NCBI RefSeq assembly: GCF_902167145.1
Contig: NC_050101.1
Span: 115,287,789 to 115,351,788, forward strand
Source of the DNA: Zea mays
Taxonomy: Eukaryota > Streptophyta > Magnoliopsida > Poales > Poaceae
DNA length: 64,000 nt
Direction: 5' to 3'
In this document: positions 1 to 11,146 of the stretch, piece by piece
Position numbering within the stretch: the stretch's first letter is position 1
Layout: every line of letters begins with the position of its first letter
Translations under genes and position numbers: made by a program
The notes under the pieces: model-generated
Databases searched by the model: none
Told to the model about the DNA's origin: nothing
Seen by the model: the letters and a program-made list of their open reading frames with translations, nothing else

Positions 1-281
1 ATCACAGGCCCGGCCACCCAGCCCAGCTGGGCCATCGCCCACGCCAGCGACAGCACGCCGGACCCGATCACCGCCGTGATGATGTGCGCCGACGCCGTCC
101 ACACCGTCCCTGCGCCCCATGCATACAAGAACATGCAATGAGGAGGAAGACGAAACCCCCGGCCTCCAGATGGATTCGACATCAGTTAATTCAAATTACC
201 TGTCCTCTTCTCCTTGCCGTCGTCGTCAAGTTCGCCGCCATGGCTAGCACCGCCACCGCGGGCTTGCATGTCGACGTCCAT
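1..281 (-). CDS. Amino acid permease (AAP family), 5' end only
   Basis: AAP proteins are plasma-membrane proton/amino-acid symporters of the AAAP superfamily. Exon 1 is 200-281 (ATG at 281-279 in a GCGCCATGG context, 27 codons plus one base). A 90-bp GT-AG intron (110-199) follows, then exon 2 from 109 to the window edge. The spliced start is a short acidic, Gly-rich N-terminus ending KEKRTG, followed by TVWTASAHIITAVIGSGVLS and LAWAMAQLGWVAGP. That is the very conserved first transmembrane region of plant AAPs. A TATA box lies about 200 bp upstream. The rest of the protein, roughly 400 or more residues, lies outside the window, so the subfamily member cannot be named. The exon junction restores a Gly codon exactly, which supports the model. 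Confidence 0.9.
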
Positions 282-487
282 GGCGCCTCCTCCGTCACGC
301 ATCAACCTCTCCGCTATACTCCTCCTTTGCCCCTCTACCTAGCTGCGGAAACAATGTGGGCTTGGCTTGGCTGTTGGTTTTCTCCCCCGGCCGGTGGCAT
401 GCGGGACAGCAGGACGTGTGTACGTACTCCGATGGCGGTGCCGCCCGGCCGGCCAGTGGTCGGGAGACGGAATAGGGGCGGGGAAAC

Positions 488-495
488 TATATATA
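488..495 (-). promoter_or_regulatory. TATA box of the amino acid permease gene
   Basis: On the minus strand the sequence reads CCTATATATAGTTT, a standard plant TATA box. It lies 207 bp upstream of the permease ATG, giving an inferred 5' UTR of about 170-180 bases. No transcript evidence is available here. Confidence 0.55.
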
Positions 496-499
496 GGCG

Positions 500-1000
500 A
501 GGGGACGCCGGCGAGGGAGCGAGCGCCACGCCCACGCGCGCTACCGATCGACGGAAATGGAGCAGTGAACGCGCGCAGCAGCGTAGGGTGGCACGTGGCA
601 GTGGGAGGCATGGGGAAGTAAAATAAAACGTGGGCGTGGAAGGACCATGCACTAGTTGACGAATGTTTGGTTGCGTCGCGTGTACAACCTCACAGTTCTC
701 TTCTAAATATAAAGGACAACTAAGCTATATATTGATAGCATAGAGTGTACCTAAATTTTATGTCTTATTATTTAGAAACTTCTTAATACACGGCTCATTA
801 ACGACGGTCGTATGTATAAAGCTTAATTATAAATATGTAATTTACATAAAACAAATCTTAATAACAAAATCTTTTAATATAAACCTAATCAAATCAGAAG
901 CTTTGCATCCAACTTCAGTGTACCGAGTGCACAAAACTGAAATCAAAATGATAATAGCAGGACAAAAGCCGTGATGACCAGGTATATATATATTCTTGTG
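500..1000. other. Spacer between permease promoter and eS24 3' end
   Basis: Positions 500-650 are GC-rich upstream sequence of the permease. Positions 660-1000 are AT-rich with no coding signal or terminal inverted repeat that I could recognise. The 3' UTR of the eS24 gene probably ends somewhere in 850-1100. Confidence 0.4.
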
Positions 1001-1175
1001 TCTGACAAAGTGCCTCAAAACTGAACAGAAGGTGCGACGAGAAACTCAACATGATGGGTAATTGGCAAAATCTTCTCTACTTCTAACTAAACATTCAGCA
1101 TTGCCGGAAGGAGCCCCACCCTAAACAAACCAAAGCCTATGATGAGAGAAAGAGCAAGGCAAGTAACTTCCTCCC

Positions 1176-2346
1176 TTACTTCTTCTTGGCATCTCCAGCC
1201 TTTGTCTGCAAAAAATTGTGCAGCAAACATAATTGAAATGTACCAGAACAATGGGAATACGAGTAGCAATTCCTGACTGGTACTCACCTTCTTCACACCA
1301 CGGATTTTCTTCGCCCTGTTCTTACGTTCCTTCATCTGCTTTCGTGACTTCTCTACCTTGGTAGCAAGGCCGTTCTGTCGACGAAAAACAGAACATTAGC
1401 ACCTACGGACAGGTGTATCAAACAGAGGCTAACAGCAAACAGTGAATGGCGTCATCTGAAGGCTCAAGACAGTCAAAAACTAACGAGCTTAATTACAACA
1501 TGTGCAGTAAATCTGCCACATGAAAAAGATCATCGAGAATCTGCTATTAAAACAAGCTTATTATCCAAAAATAATGCGTCTGACGTAGCATCAACTTGAG
1601 TGACATATATATGATTTGGCATCAAAGCCCAGATTAGAATCATTTTTATTGAGACACAGCTACATGTTAGGATAATTATTGAGCACTCAACCAAGTACGC
1701 TAAAAGCTCCCTTGGCAGTTTTAGGCTTGTAGCACCTTTAGGATGTGTGTTTGATAAAAAAAATAAACATTACTTAATGGTGTCTAGAATGTAAGAATCA
1801 GAGCGTTAATGCACATGTATATCCACTAAAGAATCACAGCTAGAAGTCAACGAACGCTATATCCAAATCAACCGCGCATTACTACATCAGTACCCGTAAA
1901 CAGCGAGGTCAAGAGCGAAACTAAACTACACTCTGACGTCGCAAGGCAACAATGATATACCCTGATGAGGCGGTACTTGGGCTCGAACTTCTTGGCGGCC
2001 TCAAGGTTGTCGTAGATGAGACCGAAGCCGGTGGACTTGCCGCCTCCGAAGTTGGTTCGGAACTTGAACACGAAGATGCAGTTTGGGTCCTTCACCTCGT
2101 AGATCTTCGCCAGCCTCTCCTTGAGCTCCGCCTGCGCGAACAATGAAATACCGTCAAGACCGCGACGGCCATCACGGAGGGCACGGAACCGAGGAACTAG
2201 GAGAGGACGAGACCCACAACCTTGGAGACGTTGGGGCGGCCGGGGTGGATGACCTCGAGCACGAACTGCTTGCGGGAGAGAAGACGGTTGGTCATGAACT
2301 TGCGTGTGCGGAGCGTCACCGCCGCAGCGGCCTTCGAATCCGCCAT
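1176..2346 (-). CDS. RPS24: 40S ribosomal protein eS24 (RPS24), complete, four exons
   Basis: Component of the small cytosolic ribosomal subunit, needed for 40S maturation in eukaryotes generally. Exons on the minus strand are 2221-2346 (ATG at 2346), 1961-2131, 1288-1374 and 1176-1205, with stop TAA at 1176-1178. They code for 42, 57, 29 and 9 residues, 137 in all, the usual length for plant eS24. All introns are GT-AG and in phase 0. Recognisable stretches include [20 protein letters not shown] at the N-terminus, the [20 protein letters not shown] core in exon 2 and the basic [13 protein letters not shown] near the C-terminus. Nothing is broken. The promoter carries a telo-box and site II motifs typical of plant ribosomal protein genes. 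The neighbouring permease is on the same strand; the ABCG gene diverges about 9 kb away. Confidence 0.96.
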
Positions 2347-2471
2347 GGTTACGATCTGCTGACTAGCTGTTGCGGTGGCGGTGGCGGTGGCCGCGCCGGC
2401 GGAGCAAGAGGGCGGGAGGGGAGGCGGCGCGGAAAGAGGAGTGTTTGCGCGAGAGGGTTACATATGTAGTG

Positions 2472-2602
2472 AAACCCTAGGGGAGGGGGGGCGGGGCTAT
2501 TTTGTTATGGCCTTGTGGGCTGAATCTGATTTGAAAACGCCCAGACTTCATCGTTTTATGGATTTGGGCCGAATAGTCAATGCCAACCTTATTTAAGGCC
2601 CA
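2472..2602 (-). promoter_or_regulatory. Telo-box and three site II motifs upstream of RPS24
   Basis: AAACCCTA (telo-box) at 2472-2479, TGGGCT at 2516-2521, TGGGCC at 2565-2570 and GGCCCA at 2597-2602. In plants, telo-box plus TGGGCY (site II) combinations are known from promoters of ribosomal protein and cell-proliferation genes. They lie 126-256 bp upstream of the eS24 ATG. Confidence 0.65.
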
Positions 2603-2603
2603 G

Positions 2604-3613
2604 TTCTAAAAAAGCGTGTTTCAACTTTGAATCCAAAAGCTTCAGGGACGCCTCTAGGCTCTAGTACCTCGGCATTACAGCAACTCCAACTTTTTTTAAA
2701 AAAATTCTATGTGGGTAGAAAACGCTCATCCGATATATTAGCCTTAACGGCCAGAAAAAAACTACTCCAAGGGGTAGAGAAATTACAGGTACGAGAGGGC
2801 ATGAGAGAGGCAACCACACCAAGCAGTCTCTTGAACGGAGTCATTGTTTTTCAGATGGTATGCCCACATGCGGGCATCTGCGAGACATAAACGGAGGATG
2901 ATAGCTAACGTCGAAGACTCTCTACGTAATATGTAGTTTGTGCGTCGCTTCCATAGGGAGGCGTCCTGATGTAGGCAGGGGGCAAGGTATCCTATTCCTA
3001 TGCAAGTTGGAGCAGCAGATGTCGTCACTGACAGTGACACCCAACGCAATCCAAAATTCATGGCGAAGGTACTATTGGATGATTGTTTTTGTTTTCTTTT
3101 TTTCCCCTAAAATCTGGATTGAGATGATGATATTAGGATCTATTGCAGATGCTCTCAGGTACTGTAACTTTAAAAAGAGAATTTACCGTAGAGCCGCTTC
3201 AGAAATGAATTTAAGGTTCAGATGCATGGGTAAGTACTTTTAGTTGAAATAAATTGTTTTGTCTTCGACATAGGCTATATTCGTCGATGTCAAAAAAATT
3301 ATACAAGCAAGTTCAGTGGCCGGTGCATGGAGTCGACAAGGCGTGTGTGCCCTAGTATCCTCCAGCAGTTCGGCACTCCGGCTCAAGTGCCCCGCCATCG
3401 AAATGTTGTTATGTGAGATGTGATCTTCTCCTAAGGGCTTCCTCGCTCCTCATTTTATAGTCTAAAAAGGGGACAATTATATAATAGATACCGAGTTGGT
3501 TACCTAGTCCATGACAGTATCAATTCAGTTATCTAGTTATATATGAATCCGACTCTAGCTATAATTACAAAGTGTGTCTTCTTTATCCACTAGGATTTTT
3601 GCCTTATCCATTA
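2604..3613. other. Unassigned spacer
   Basis: No open frame with family resemblance, no clear terminal repeats. Short frames at 2627-2890 and 2938-3243 look random. Confidence 0.4.
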
Positions 3614-3739
3614 GGCCTTGTTCGTTTGTGTCGGATTATACCCGAAATCGTTCCAGCTAATCAAAGTTTATATAAATTAGAGAAGCAATCCGGTTAGAAA
3701 TCGTTCCGACCCACCAATCCGACAGAAACGAACAAGGTC
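3614..3739. mobile_element. Tourist-like MITE, copy 1 (126 bp)
   Basis: Begins GGCCTTGTTCGTTTG and ends in the inverse, AACGAACAAGGTC, with further internal inverted homology (GTCGGATT near the left end, AATCCGAC near the right). TTA lies at both edges (3611-3613 and 3740-3742), the target duplication expected for PIF/Harbinger elements. It has no coding capacity. Confidence 0.7.
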
Positions 3740-3742
3740 TTA

Positions 3743-3868
3743 GGCCTTGTTCGTTTGTGTCGGATTGCACCCGGAACCATTCCACCTAATCAAAGTTTAT
3801 ATAAATTAGAGAAGTAATCCGGTTAGGATTCGTTCCGACCCACCAATCCGATAGAAACGAACAAGACC
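3743..3868. mobile_element. Tourist-like MITE, copy 2 (126 bp), directly adjacent
   Basis: Same length and orientation as the copy at 3614-3739, about 90 percent identical by eye, with the same GGCCTTGTTCG end and an inverse end AACGAACAAGACC. It shares the TTA at 3740-3742 with its neighbour and has another TTA at 3869-3871. Confidence 0.7.
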
Positions 3869-3871
3869 TTA

Positions 3872-4619
3872 GGATATTTGTCTCCGTTAGGATCTTGAAT
3901 CCATATTCGGATAGATCTTTGCCATATTAATGCTCCTAGATTTTCCTAGCGGTAGACTTCCTTCTGATCATGAGGACCGAGTCCGTGGACTCTCGTGGCT
4001 GAGCTCATGGGCCTATTCGTACATGCCTTGTTGTTAAGTTTGATCTGGATACCCTATATATTATTGACACGCCGGGAATAAAAAAATGTGTTCTATATAT
4101 ATGGTTGACGTAAATTAATACTTGGATTGATGGCTATGATTGAGTTAAGTTAATATTGTTTTTGTCACGTATGAAAATATGATTGTATGTGATGTATATT
4201 TCAATACGTTGTTATATATTGTTGATTAGGATTGGATAAGGTTGAGTAGTAGTATGGTGAAATTATCTTGAAAATTTTAGAATAGGTTCATATATGCTAT
4301 TAAACCGTCTCTGAGAATCCATTTTTAGAGGCGTCTGCCTTTAGATAAATCACTGGTGTAAATCTATTTACACATGCAGCTTTCTTCGATCTGTACCCAC
4401 CTACTTCGGCAGTTTTATTGACACGGCCGCCATCGGTGTAAATAGGTTTGTGTTGGCTGTTGTCTTAATAAAATCAATGGTGTAAATATATTTATTACAT
4501 TGACGTATCTTTAGAAGACGTCAACGAAGTTACGATTTTCACAGGTCCTTTGTGTATGGAAACAAACACTTTCTGACCACCGGTACACATATATAGCTTC
4601 GCTACACGGTCTTAGATAG
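3872..4619. other. Unassigned AT-rich spacer
   Basis: No gene signal. Repeated short motif GGTGTAAAT near 4355-4490 could belong to a decayed MITE, but ends cannot be placed. Confidence 0.35.
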
Positions 4620-4813
4620 TGTTTTGGTTCCAGAGTCAGCTGGGATAGAATGGCTCTATCCTAAAAACTGGTTCCGTTTAAAAGATTTTGAAGAACCAGA
4701 TGGTTCATCATTTAAGTCTAATTTTCCTTTTTTTAAACCACTCTATAAATAATCTAAACAAAAATAAATTAAAAACGGAGCGGTTTCATTTCACTGTACT
4801 CTAAATCAAACAC
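4620..4813. mobile_element. Candidate Stowaway-like MITE (194 bp)
   Basis: The left end GTGTTTTGGTT and the right end AATCAAACAC are imperfect inverted repeats, each flanked by TA (4618-4619 and 4814-4815). The interior is AT-rich and non-coding. Family assignment is tentative because the inverted repeat is short. Confidence 0.45.
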
Positions 4814-5157
4814 TAGCATAGTTACCGTTTTTTTCCACGCGCAACGTCAGGCAGTGCCACGGCCACCTGAGGTAAGCGCCACCAGTAATCATGCGTGCAT
4901 TTGACACAGCGCGCTTGTACATATGCACAAGCAACAACAACTCTGGAGACTCTCAACTCCGCAAGTCCACTGCGTCACCTGCGTGGTAGGTCGCCAAGGA
5001 TCTCCTTGCCGTGTGTCTTTTTCATCTCGATCGACCGACTATATACGGCCACTTGCAGCAAATGCGAACTACTACGACCGGTCATACATACGTACATGGG
5101 ACGACGAGAGATCACTCGCGTACGTACGTATACCTTGACAATGACTTGGTGGGATTA

Positions 5158-5566
5158 GGCTGGCTCCAACAAGACCCTCTAAAGGGTTCTGTACCCTAAA
5201 TTTAGAGGACGAGGACGTCCTCTACTCCCTCCAGCAACGTCCTCTAAACGGTTCTCTAAATTTAGATAACGCTGCTGGATCCTCTATATGTAGAGTTTCT
5301 CTAAACGGTTCTCTATCTATTTGAATACTTTAAACAACCGGTTTAATAAAACTAAAATATGTACAATACATTTGAGAGTATGACAAATACGTATGTACAA
5401 AAATTAAAAAATTAAAAATGTCTTTAATATAGGTATTTACATATAGATGACGTGATTTAGAGGACGTTGTTGGAGAGAAAGTAGATATAGGAGATGGAAT
5501 CTTTTAGAGAAGACTGTAAAAGACGGATATAGAGGATGTATATAGAGGACGTTGCTGGAGACAGTC
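5158..5566. mobile_element. Tourist-like MITE with TTA target site (409 bp)
   Basis: Left end GGCTGGCTCCAACAAGACC and right end GACGTTGCTGGAGACAGTC are imperfect inverted repeats of about 25 bp. TTA flanks both sides (5155-5157, 5567-5569). The interior repeats CCTCTAAA and TAGAGGACG motifs. Related CTCC/CTCTAAA sequence continues to about 5665, possibly a second decayed copy. Confidence 0.6.
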
Positions 5567-5569
5567 TTA

Positions 5570-7115
5570 TACTGACTCCAAGAGTCTCCTCGATCCATAT
5601 ATATCCTCCCCTCTTCTGTTTCTCTAAAAAAATTTCTCCTCTATATATACCTCGTACCTCTCCAACATTATTATCTATATTTTGTTTTGTATACATAATT
5701 GTCTATTTTATTCTAGATTTCTGTACATATGTATTTATCATTCTCTCGAATGTTTTATAGTGCATACGTCATTAGATTATACTATCTCTGTTCTTGAATA
5801 TTTATTGACTAGTTTATTTTTTTACTAAACAGTGACAAATAAAAAAGAATGGATGAAGCACTTCAAATAACCCCTCTCGCGATGATGAGTCGGTCTTACG
5901 CGCAGCTACAATGACATCCGGCACGGCACTTGCGTCGACTGAGCCGATGGTGATCGATGCGAGGCTGAAAACGTCTTCGGCTGCGTACGTCGGCAGTTGT
6001 GTACGCGTGAATACGCGAAACTAACGCCGCCAATGATGGTATGATCGCGCGCCAGCGCCACCAACCGCGGCATGCTGTGACTGTGCTCGAGTTCGTCAGC
6101 GATCGTGTTCGTGTGGTGTTCGTGTGGCGTGGCCGATTCGATTCTATGGCGCTTGAAAACGATCCATTTCGTTGGCTTGTCGTCGTTGCTGTTAAAAGCC
6201 TTTTGTTTGCATCTCGATCTTCTTTACTTGCATTGGCTGCTAGAGTTTTTGAATTTGACATGCCAGCTCTCGTTGTACCTGTACGTACCTGATACGATCG
6301 GCTCCGGTTCAAAGGGCGTCGAGTTGGTCCGATCGACATGCATGTATGTCTCTTTTAACCTTGCGACGACTTGCGAGAAAACGACGAACAATTTAAATAA
6401 TGTCATGAATAATCTAGCTATATATAGATCCTGTACAACGTACGACACCTGATGCAGAAGCAGAAATCATTTCCTCCACAATCGTGTTTTTCTTCTTCTC
6501 TTCTCTCCTTAGCTAATCTTCTTATAATATATGGCTATATATTAGGGGCATGGACGACGTTTCGTCAACTGTACGTTGGTTGGAGGGTACGTTGCTTGCT
6601 TCAGTAGTGTTTTACTTTTGTGTTGCGTGGTTAACGCGAGTTTTTAATTTACCTCTCGTGTCATGACGACTGACCCGGTCAGGCGGTACGGTCACCGATT
6701 GTTTGGTACACTTCAGGCTTAATCCACATGTGCTGAGTTGGACTAGAGTACCTAAACTAGTCTTCAGTGTTTTTATGTAGCGGTGAGATATATGATCAAC
6801 AACTTCTTAAAAAAATGTCCGTCAGGCCTAGCTACAGGTATGATTTTCGTACGTAGAGATTCAATACCCCTGTTGTGTTCCGATATTACTTGGTAACCCA
6901 GTCATTTATAATTTATCTTGGACGGAAAAAACATTCAGAGGCCAATAATATGAAATGTCAATAGAAAATACAACCTTCATAGTTGTTTTTATCTTCAACC
7001 ATAAGGCATATGAGAATTTAGTCATAAATAAATCCTAGCTTTATGTTTCATGCTGTCGTCATCATCTAGAAAAAGGCCACCGTCGCTCGTGGGGTCCACT
7101 TGATCTTGGGTACTA
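5570..7115. other. Unassigned spacer, possible decayed repeats
   Basis: Mostly AT-rich. Frames at 5896-6452 lie on both strands over the same bases and show no family resemblance. No RNA gene or terminal repeat was recognised. Confidence 0.35.
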
Positions 7116-7444
7116 TCTATACTACTCTATTAAGAACTTAATGTGGCCACCTGGTGCTAAGCCCGTCCCACGCACTATGACTGGTTCTCCCGCCTTGGTA
7201 CCGTGCCCTGTGGGTCTGCCTAGCACCCGACCTCGCTCGTGCAACTACCACACCGCGCAAAAAATAGTGCAGAGAGAGCACTCGAACACACACTCTCCGG
7301 TTTTAGAAATTTAGGGCTAACCACCAAACTACACGTATCTTAGTGTTTAGAAATGAACGATAATTATATTTGAATAAATATCTCAACACATATTTATATG
7401 AAATATATAACAATCGTAGCAAAAGCATGGGCAACTAACACTAC
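7116..7444 (+). mobile_element. Short non-autonomous Helitron remnant (about 329 bp)
   Basis: Starts after an A with TCTATACTACTCTATTAAG, a close match to the conserved 5' terminus of maize Helitrons. The 3' end resembles the usual maize tail: a CGTAGCAA stretch, then CATGGGC, and CTAC followed by T where CTAG-T is expected, so the terminus is mutated by one base. No captured gene fragment was recognised inside. Confidence 0.5.
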
Positions 7445-8040
7445 TCATGATGACAGAACTACTTATTAATTGCTTGGATCCTCTTCTAGCCCTCGGGTTT
7501 CTAAGATCTCCATCCTCAAGTAATAAGAACCACTAGACCAATGGCTTCCTAGGGCTTAAAACCTCCCAGGGGAACAAAGGGACTCTTACAACAACTAAAT
7601 ATAAAGCCACCCATAAGATGGAAGAATGTAACTGGCCCCAAGGGCATTGTAGCTCCTAAAGTAGGGATGCCATATTTAAGGCATACTCCTAATGAGCCCA
7701 TATGCATAACACTGACACTTCATATAAGGCTCTCGAATGACACATCAAATGTGTGATGTGCACCATTATAGCTTGATAGGCACCCTGCCACCCACCGTGA
7801 CTTAGACACCAAGGTACTCGAAAATCACTATTCGGTACATGCATCAACCCTGTAGCCACATGTGGGCATGCTAGTATACCATGAAGTATGATCAAATACA
7901 TGTTGCTACACCGGTTATCAACTACACCATACCCAATGGCAAGGACACCATTTTATGTTGATATGACATAACACACATACCTTTGTTGTAGGTATGACTG
8001 CTACTAAAGAATGACATCTCGACATCGTGCAATGATCAAA
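7445..8040. other. Unassigned spacer
   Basis: No recognisable gene. A 70-codon minus-strand frame at 7689-7901 has no family resemblance. This stretch may be a diverged part of the Copia remnant that follows. Confidence 0.3.
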
Positions 8041-9612
8041 GGGATGTAATAATAGCACCAACATCAACATCTTTTCATCTAGTATAAATAGAAACATGCT
8101 TAACAGAAGAGGTAGATGCATGGCAATCATTTAATTTCACAATCTTAGCATTAAAATTATTATTTGCACATTTAAGACTAAAAATTGAATCATTGCAGTC
8201 ATTTAGCTCATTGGTCAAAATTTTATTCTTCTCTTTCTCATGAGTTAGGGCCTTTTCAAGTTTCTCATTTTTCTTTGTCTCATCAACGAGCATAGCTTCT
8301 TGCTTCTCTAAGAGTTCATCCTTCTAATTATCGACCTTAATCAATTCATTCACTGTAGCAATTTGATGTCTACTAAGGCCCTTGAAAAATATAGTAATCT
8401 CTTTCTAACCACTGTAACCATCATCATCACTAGAGAAAGTATATTTAGAAGATGTTCTTGTGGATACCTTCTTCTTACTCTTATTTGCCATGAAGCATGT
8501 GTGGTCGACCTTCGAGAAGAGAGAGCTTTTGTTGAAGGCGAGGGTGGTGACGCCTTCATCATCGAACTCGAAGGAGCTCTCATCCGAATCCCACTCCTTG
8601 TCGATGTGGGCTCCGCCTCCTTCTTCTTGAAGAATTTCTTCTTCCCATTCTCCTCTTTTATGTCATCATTATATTTTGCATATGGACAATTAGCAATAAA
8701 CTAGTTGGTCTTACCACATTCGAAGCAAGCCCTCTTACCACAGGGCTTGTAGCCCTTGCTATTTCGGTTCCTTAGGATTTACTGGAAGCTCTTGATAATG
8801 AGGGCCATATCCTCATCGTCAAGCCCCAAAACATCAATGGTTTCCTTCTACTTGGGCCCTCCTCGTTTGTTGGCTTCAAGGAAACAATTTGTGGCTCAAT
8901 GGAGGTGATGTTTCCTTGCGCCAAGTCGTCGATGAGCTTGGAGTCCTTAACCATCATCGCGTGGATTAGGAACTTCCCAAGCACATCTTCGAGCGACATC
9001 TTCTTGTACCTAGAATTCTCACAAAATAAGGTTACAAGAGTAGCATTACGAAACGTAAAGGACCTTAGCATGAGCTTGATGACTTCATGACCCGTCCACT
9101 TATTGCTTCCGAGGTTGCGCACTTGGTTCACCAAGTTCTTGAGCCGGTTGTAGATCTCTTGTAGCCCTTCTCTCTTGATCATGGCGAACTGACCGAGCTC
9201 CCCTTCTAGGAACTCCATCTTGGTGACCTTGGTGATCTTATCACCTTCATGCGCCGTATTGTGTGGGTATCCCATATTTTCTTGGCGCTCTCCAACCCGT
9301 CCATCTTGTTGTACTGCTTACACAAAGAAGCAAGAAGTACTACGATGGTTTACGAGTTACGATGGACAATTTGTTCCACCTCCACTGGGTTGTACCCCTT
9401 GTCGTCGTCATCGGGTATCTACATTCCTAATTCAACAACATCCCAAAAAATTGGTAGGTTTTAGAACTCCACCAACAATAATCTGCACCATCATAGTGTG
9501 GTGTTTTTTTCCAAGTGGAACAGAAAGTAAAGGGATAGTTGTATTGCGAGGAATGCGAGAGCAATTGAAAGACATCTAAAGCTTTATTCTTCCCTATATC
9601 ATGGAGCACCTT
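8040..9612 (-). pseudogene. Decayed Copia (Sirevirus-type) gag fragment
   Basis: Several broken minus-strand frames line up with the gag of the intact element at 47812-50511. At 9427-9609 is a diverged match to the N-terminal PTFDG..YA.W region. At 8772-9275 is the gag core, for example GDKITKVTKMEFLEGELGQF and YNRLKNLVNQVRNLGS. A zinc-knuckle remnant lies near 8710-8750, and a coiled-coil stretch with ELNDC repeats at 8075-8293. Frames are shifted against each other and the knuckle cysteines are partly lost. No LTR or pol is visible, so this is an old solitary fragment. Confidence 0.75.
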
Positions 9613-9614
9613 TA

Positions 9615-9954
9615 GAGCATCTCCAACAAATACCTTAAATCAGTACTCTACCTTGAAATGTAGGGTCGAACCCATAAAAACGGCACAAACTGTGCTGCAT
9701 TTTACAAACTTTTATCAAAAAAGATACATGACACACTATGAAGTGACCCAAATAATATACTACTCCATAGTACAGTCCAATCCCTTTATTCTATATCATT
9801 CTCAATATTTTCTTTCATAATAAATAATTTACATCCTATAATATATGATTTTGGGTTTAACGTTAGAATTCGATTAGGGATTTTATAATATTTTAAATGA
9901 TGCAATATTTTAAATTACAGGACACTTTTTTGAGGTATTTTGTTGGAGATGCTC
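9615..9954. mobile_element. MITE with 24-bp terminal inverted repeats (340 bp)
   Basis: Left end GAGCATCTCCAACAAATACC, right end GTATTTTGTTGGAGATGCTC, nearly perfect inverses. The interior is AT-rich and non-coding. GAGCATCTCCAACA ends are very common in grass MITEs. No clean target duplication was found. Confidence 0.6.
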
Positions 9955-10564
9955 ACCGTACACACCATTGGCCGACCAGTTATCCGAAAAGGAAGAAAAG
10001 CTAGAAAACACTCTTGGATGGACGGTATCGTGATTCCCTTTGTCTCCGCATACAGAACGTAACGCGACGGTCGTGCTAACTGACACTATATATCGAGTAG
10101 CTAGCGAGGTCGATGTGCCTGGCAGTCGTGTGCACCTACAGAACCTGGCACGTACGTAATCACTGAACTGCTCGGAAGTCGGAATGCAGGCGAAGCGACT
10201 AGGACTAGCTAGCGAGGGCGCTGGCACGTACGGTGACGGTACGGTAGCAGCGGCTGCTAGTCATCGGCCGGCCACCTGCGCTCCTGAAACGGCGGCACAA
10301 CCGGCCACCTGATTCTGATCTGCCGAGCCACGTCCACCGCACGACGAATCCGCCGCCCGCCCCGCCCTCACCGTCACGGGCCGGCTGTGCCCACCTACCG
10401 ACGCTCGCGGTTCGTCCGACGCCCTCAGCAACCCGCACTGGTCGGTTGGTTTCCCTGGGGACGATGTCCACCCACCGCGGTCCCCTCGGGTCAACCGCGC
10501 GCGCAGAGCGCTGCTATTCCCTGCCCGGCGCGGCGGCGCCCCCATTTCCCCGCGCGCCAGCTAG
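9955..10564 (+). promoter_or_regulatory. GC-rich upstream region of the ABCG gene
   Basis: The block ends in GC-rich sequence (about 10200-10564) that would have abutted the TATA box before the MITE at 10573 inserted. A TTGAC core lies inverted within GGTCAACC near 10490. Overlapping open frames on both strands here reflect GC bias. Assigning it as the ancestral proximal promoter is inference. Confidence 0.4.
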
Positions 10565-10572
10565 CTCAAGAG

Positions 10573-11031
10573 TAGGGCTGAAAAAAAAGCTCGAGCCTTG
10601 CGAGCTGGCTCGGGCTCGATCAGGCTCGGCTCGGTGAGGCTCGTGAGCCTAAATGAGCCCGAGCCGAGCCTAATTCCATGGCTCGCTACACTAACGAGCC
10701 GAGCCGAGCCGGCTCGAGGCTCGGTCCAAACTACTTCTTACTTGTATCTCCGTTGACCAATGTGTAAGTGTGCTGTTTTAGTCACAACTCACAAGGAACT
10801 AGAGTGCAGGGACATAAATTTTTATTATATGGAACATATTATGCTTTAAATTTGAGTTAATTACTATATTTACTGTTGTTGAGTACTTGAGTGTACAGGC
10901 TCGCGAGCCTATATCGAGCCGAGCCGAGCCTCGTTACCGAGCTCGCTAAGTGATCGAACCGAGCCTGGCTCTGCTCGCTATTCCACCGAGCCTCACCGAA
11001 CCAAGCCTGGCTCGGCTCGTTTCCAGCCCTA
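10573..11031. mobile_element. hAT-type MITE in the ABCG promoter (459 bp)
   Basis: Ends are TAGGGCTG and CAGCCCTA. They are flanked by an 8-bp target duplication, CTCAAGAG (10565-10572) and CCCAAGAG (11032-11039), differing at one base, as expected for the hAT superfamily. Both subterminal regions are packed with GAGCC/GGCTC motifs in inverted orientation (GCTCGGCTCG, CGAGCCGAGCC). No transposase is encoded. Its right end lies 20 bp from the TATA box at 11052. Confidence 0.85.
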
Positions 11032-11051
11032 CCCAAGAGCGCAGCAGCGCG

Positions 11052-11059
11052 TATAAATA
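11052..11059 (+). promoter_or_regulatory. TATA box of the ABCG transporter gene
   Basis: TATAAATA followed by a pyrimidine-rich stretch (CTCCACCTCCCGCTCACTCC) about 30 bases downstream, where transcription would start near 11085. The inferred leader is about 310 bases and contains two short upstream ORFs. Confidence 0.7.
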
Positions 11060-11146
11060 AACGGCGCGCTCCTAGTCCTCCACCTCCCGCTCACTCCGAG
11101 TCTCACTCTCACTCCGTCCTCCCTCTTCCTTACAGAAACACAACTC

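Noticed and set aside
84..652. Overlapping open frames on both strands (for example 180 codons at 84-626)
   Set aside because: They overlap the permease exons and promoter on the opposite strand and come from GC bias; no family resemblance.
5896..6452. 147-codon minus frame and overlapping plus frames
   Set aside because: Low-complexity Arg/Thr/Ser composition, no domain, no splice-compatible neighbours; looks random.
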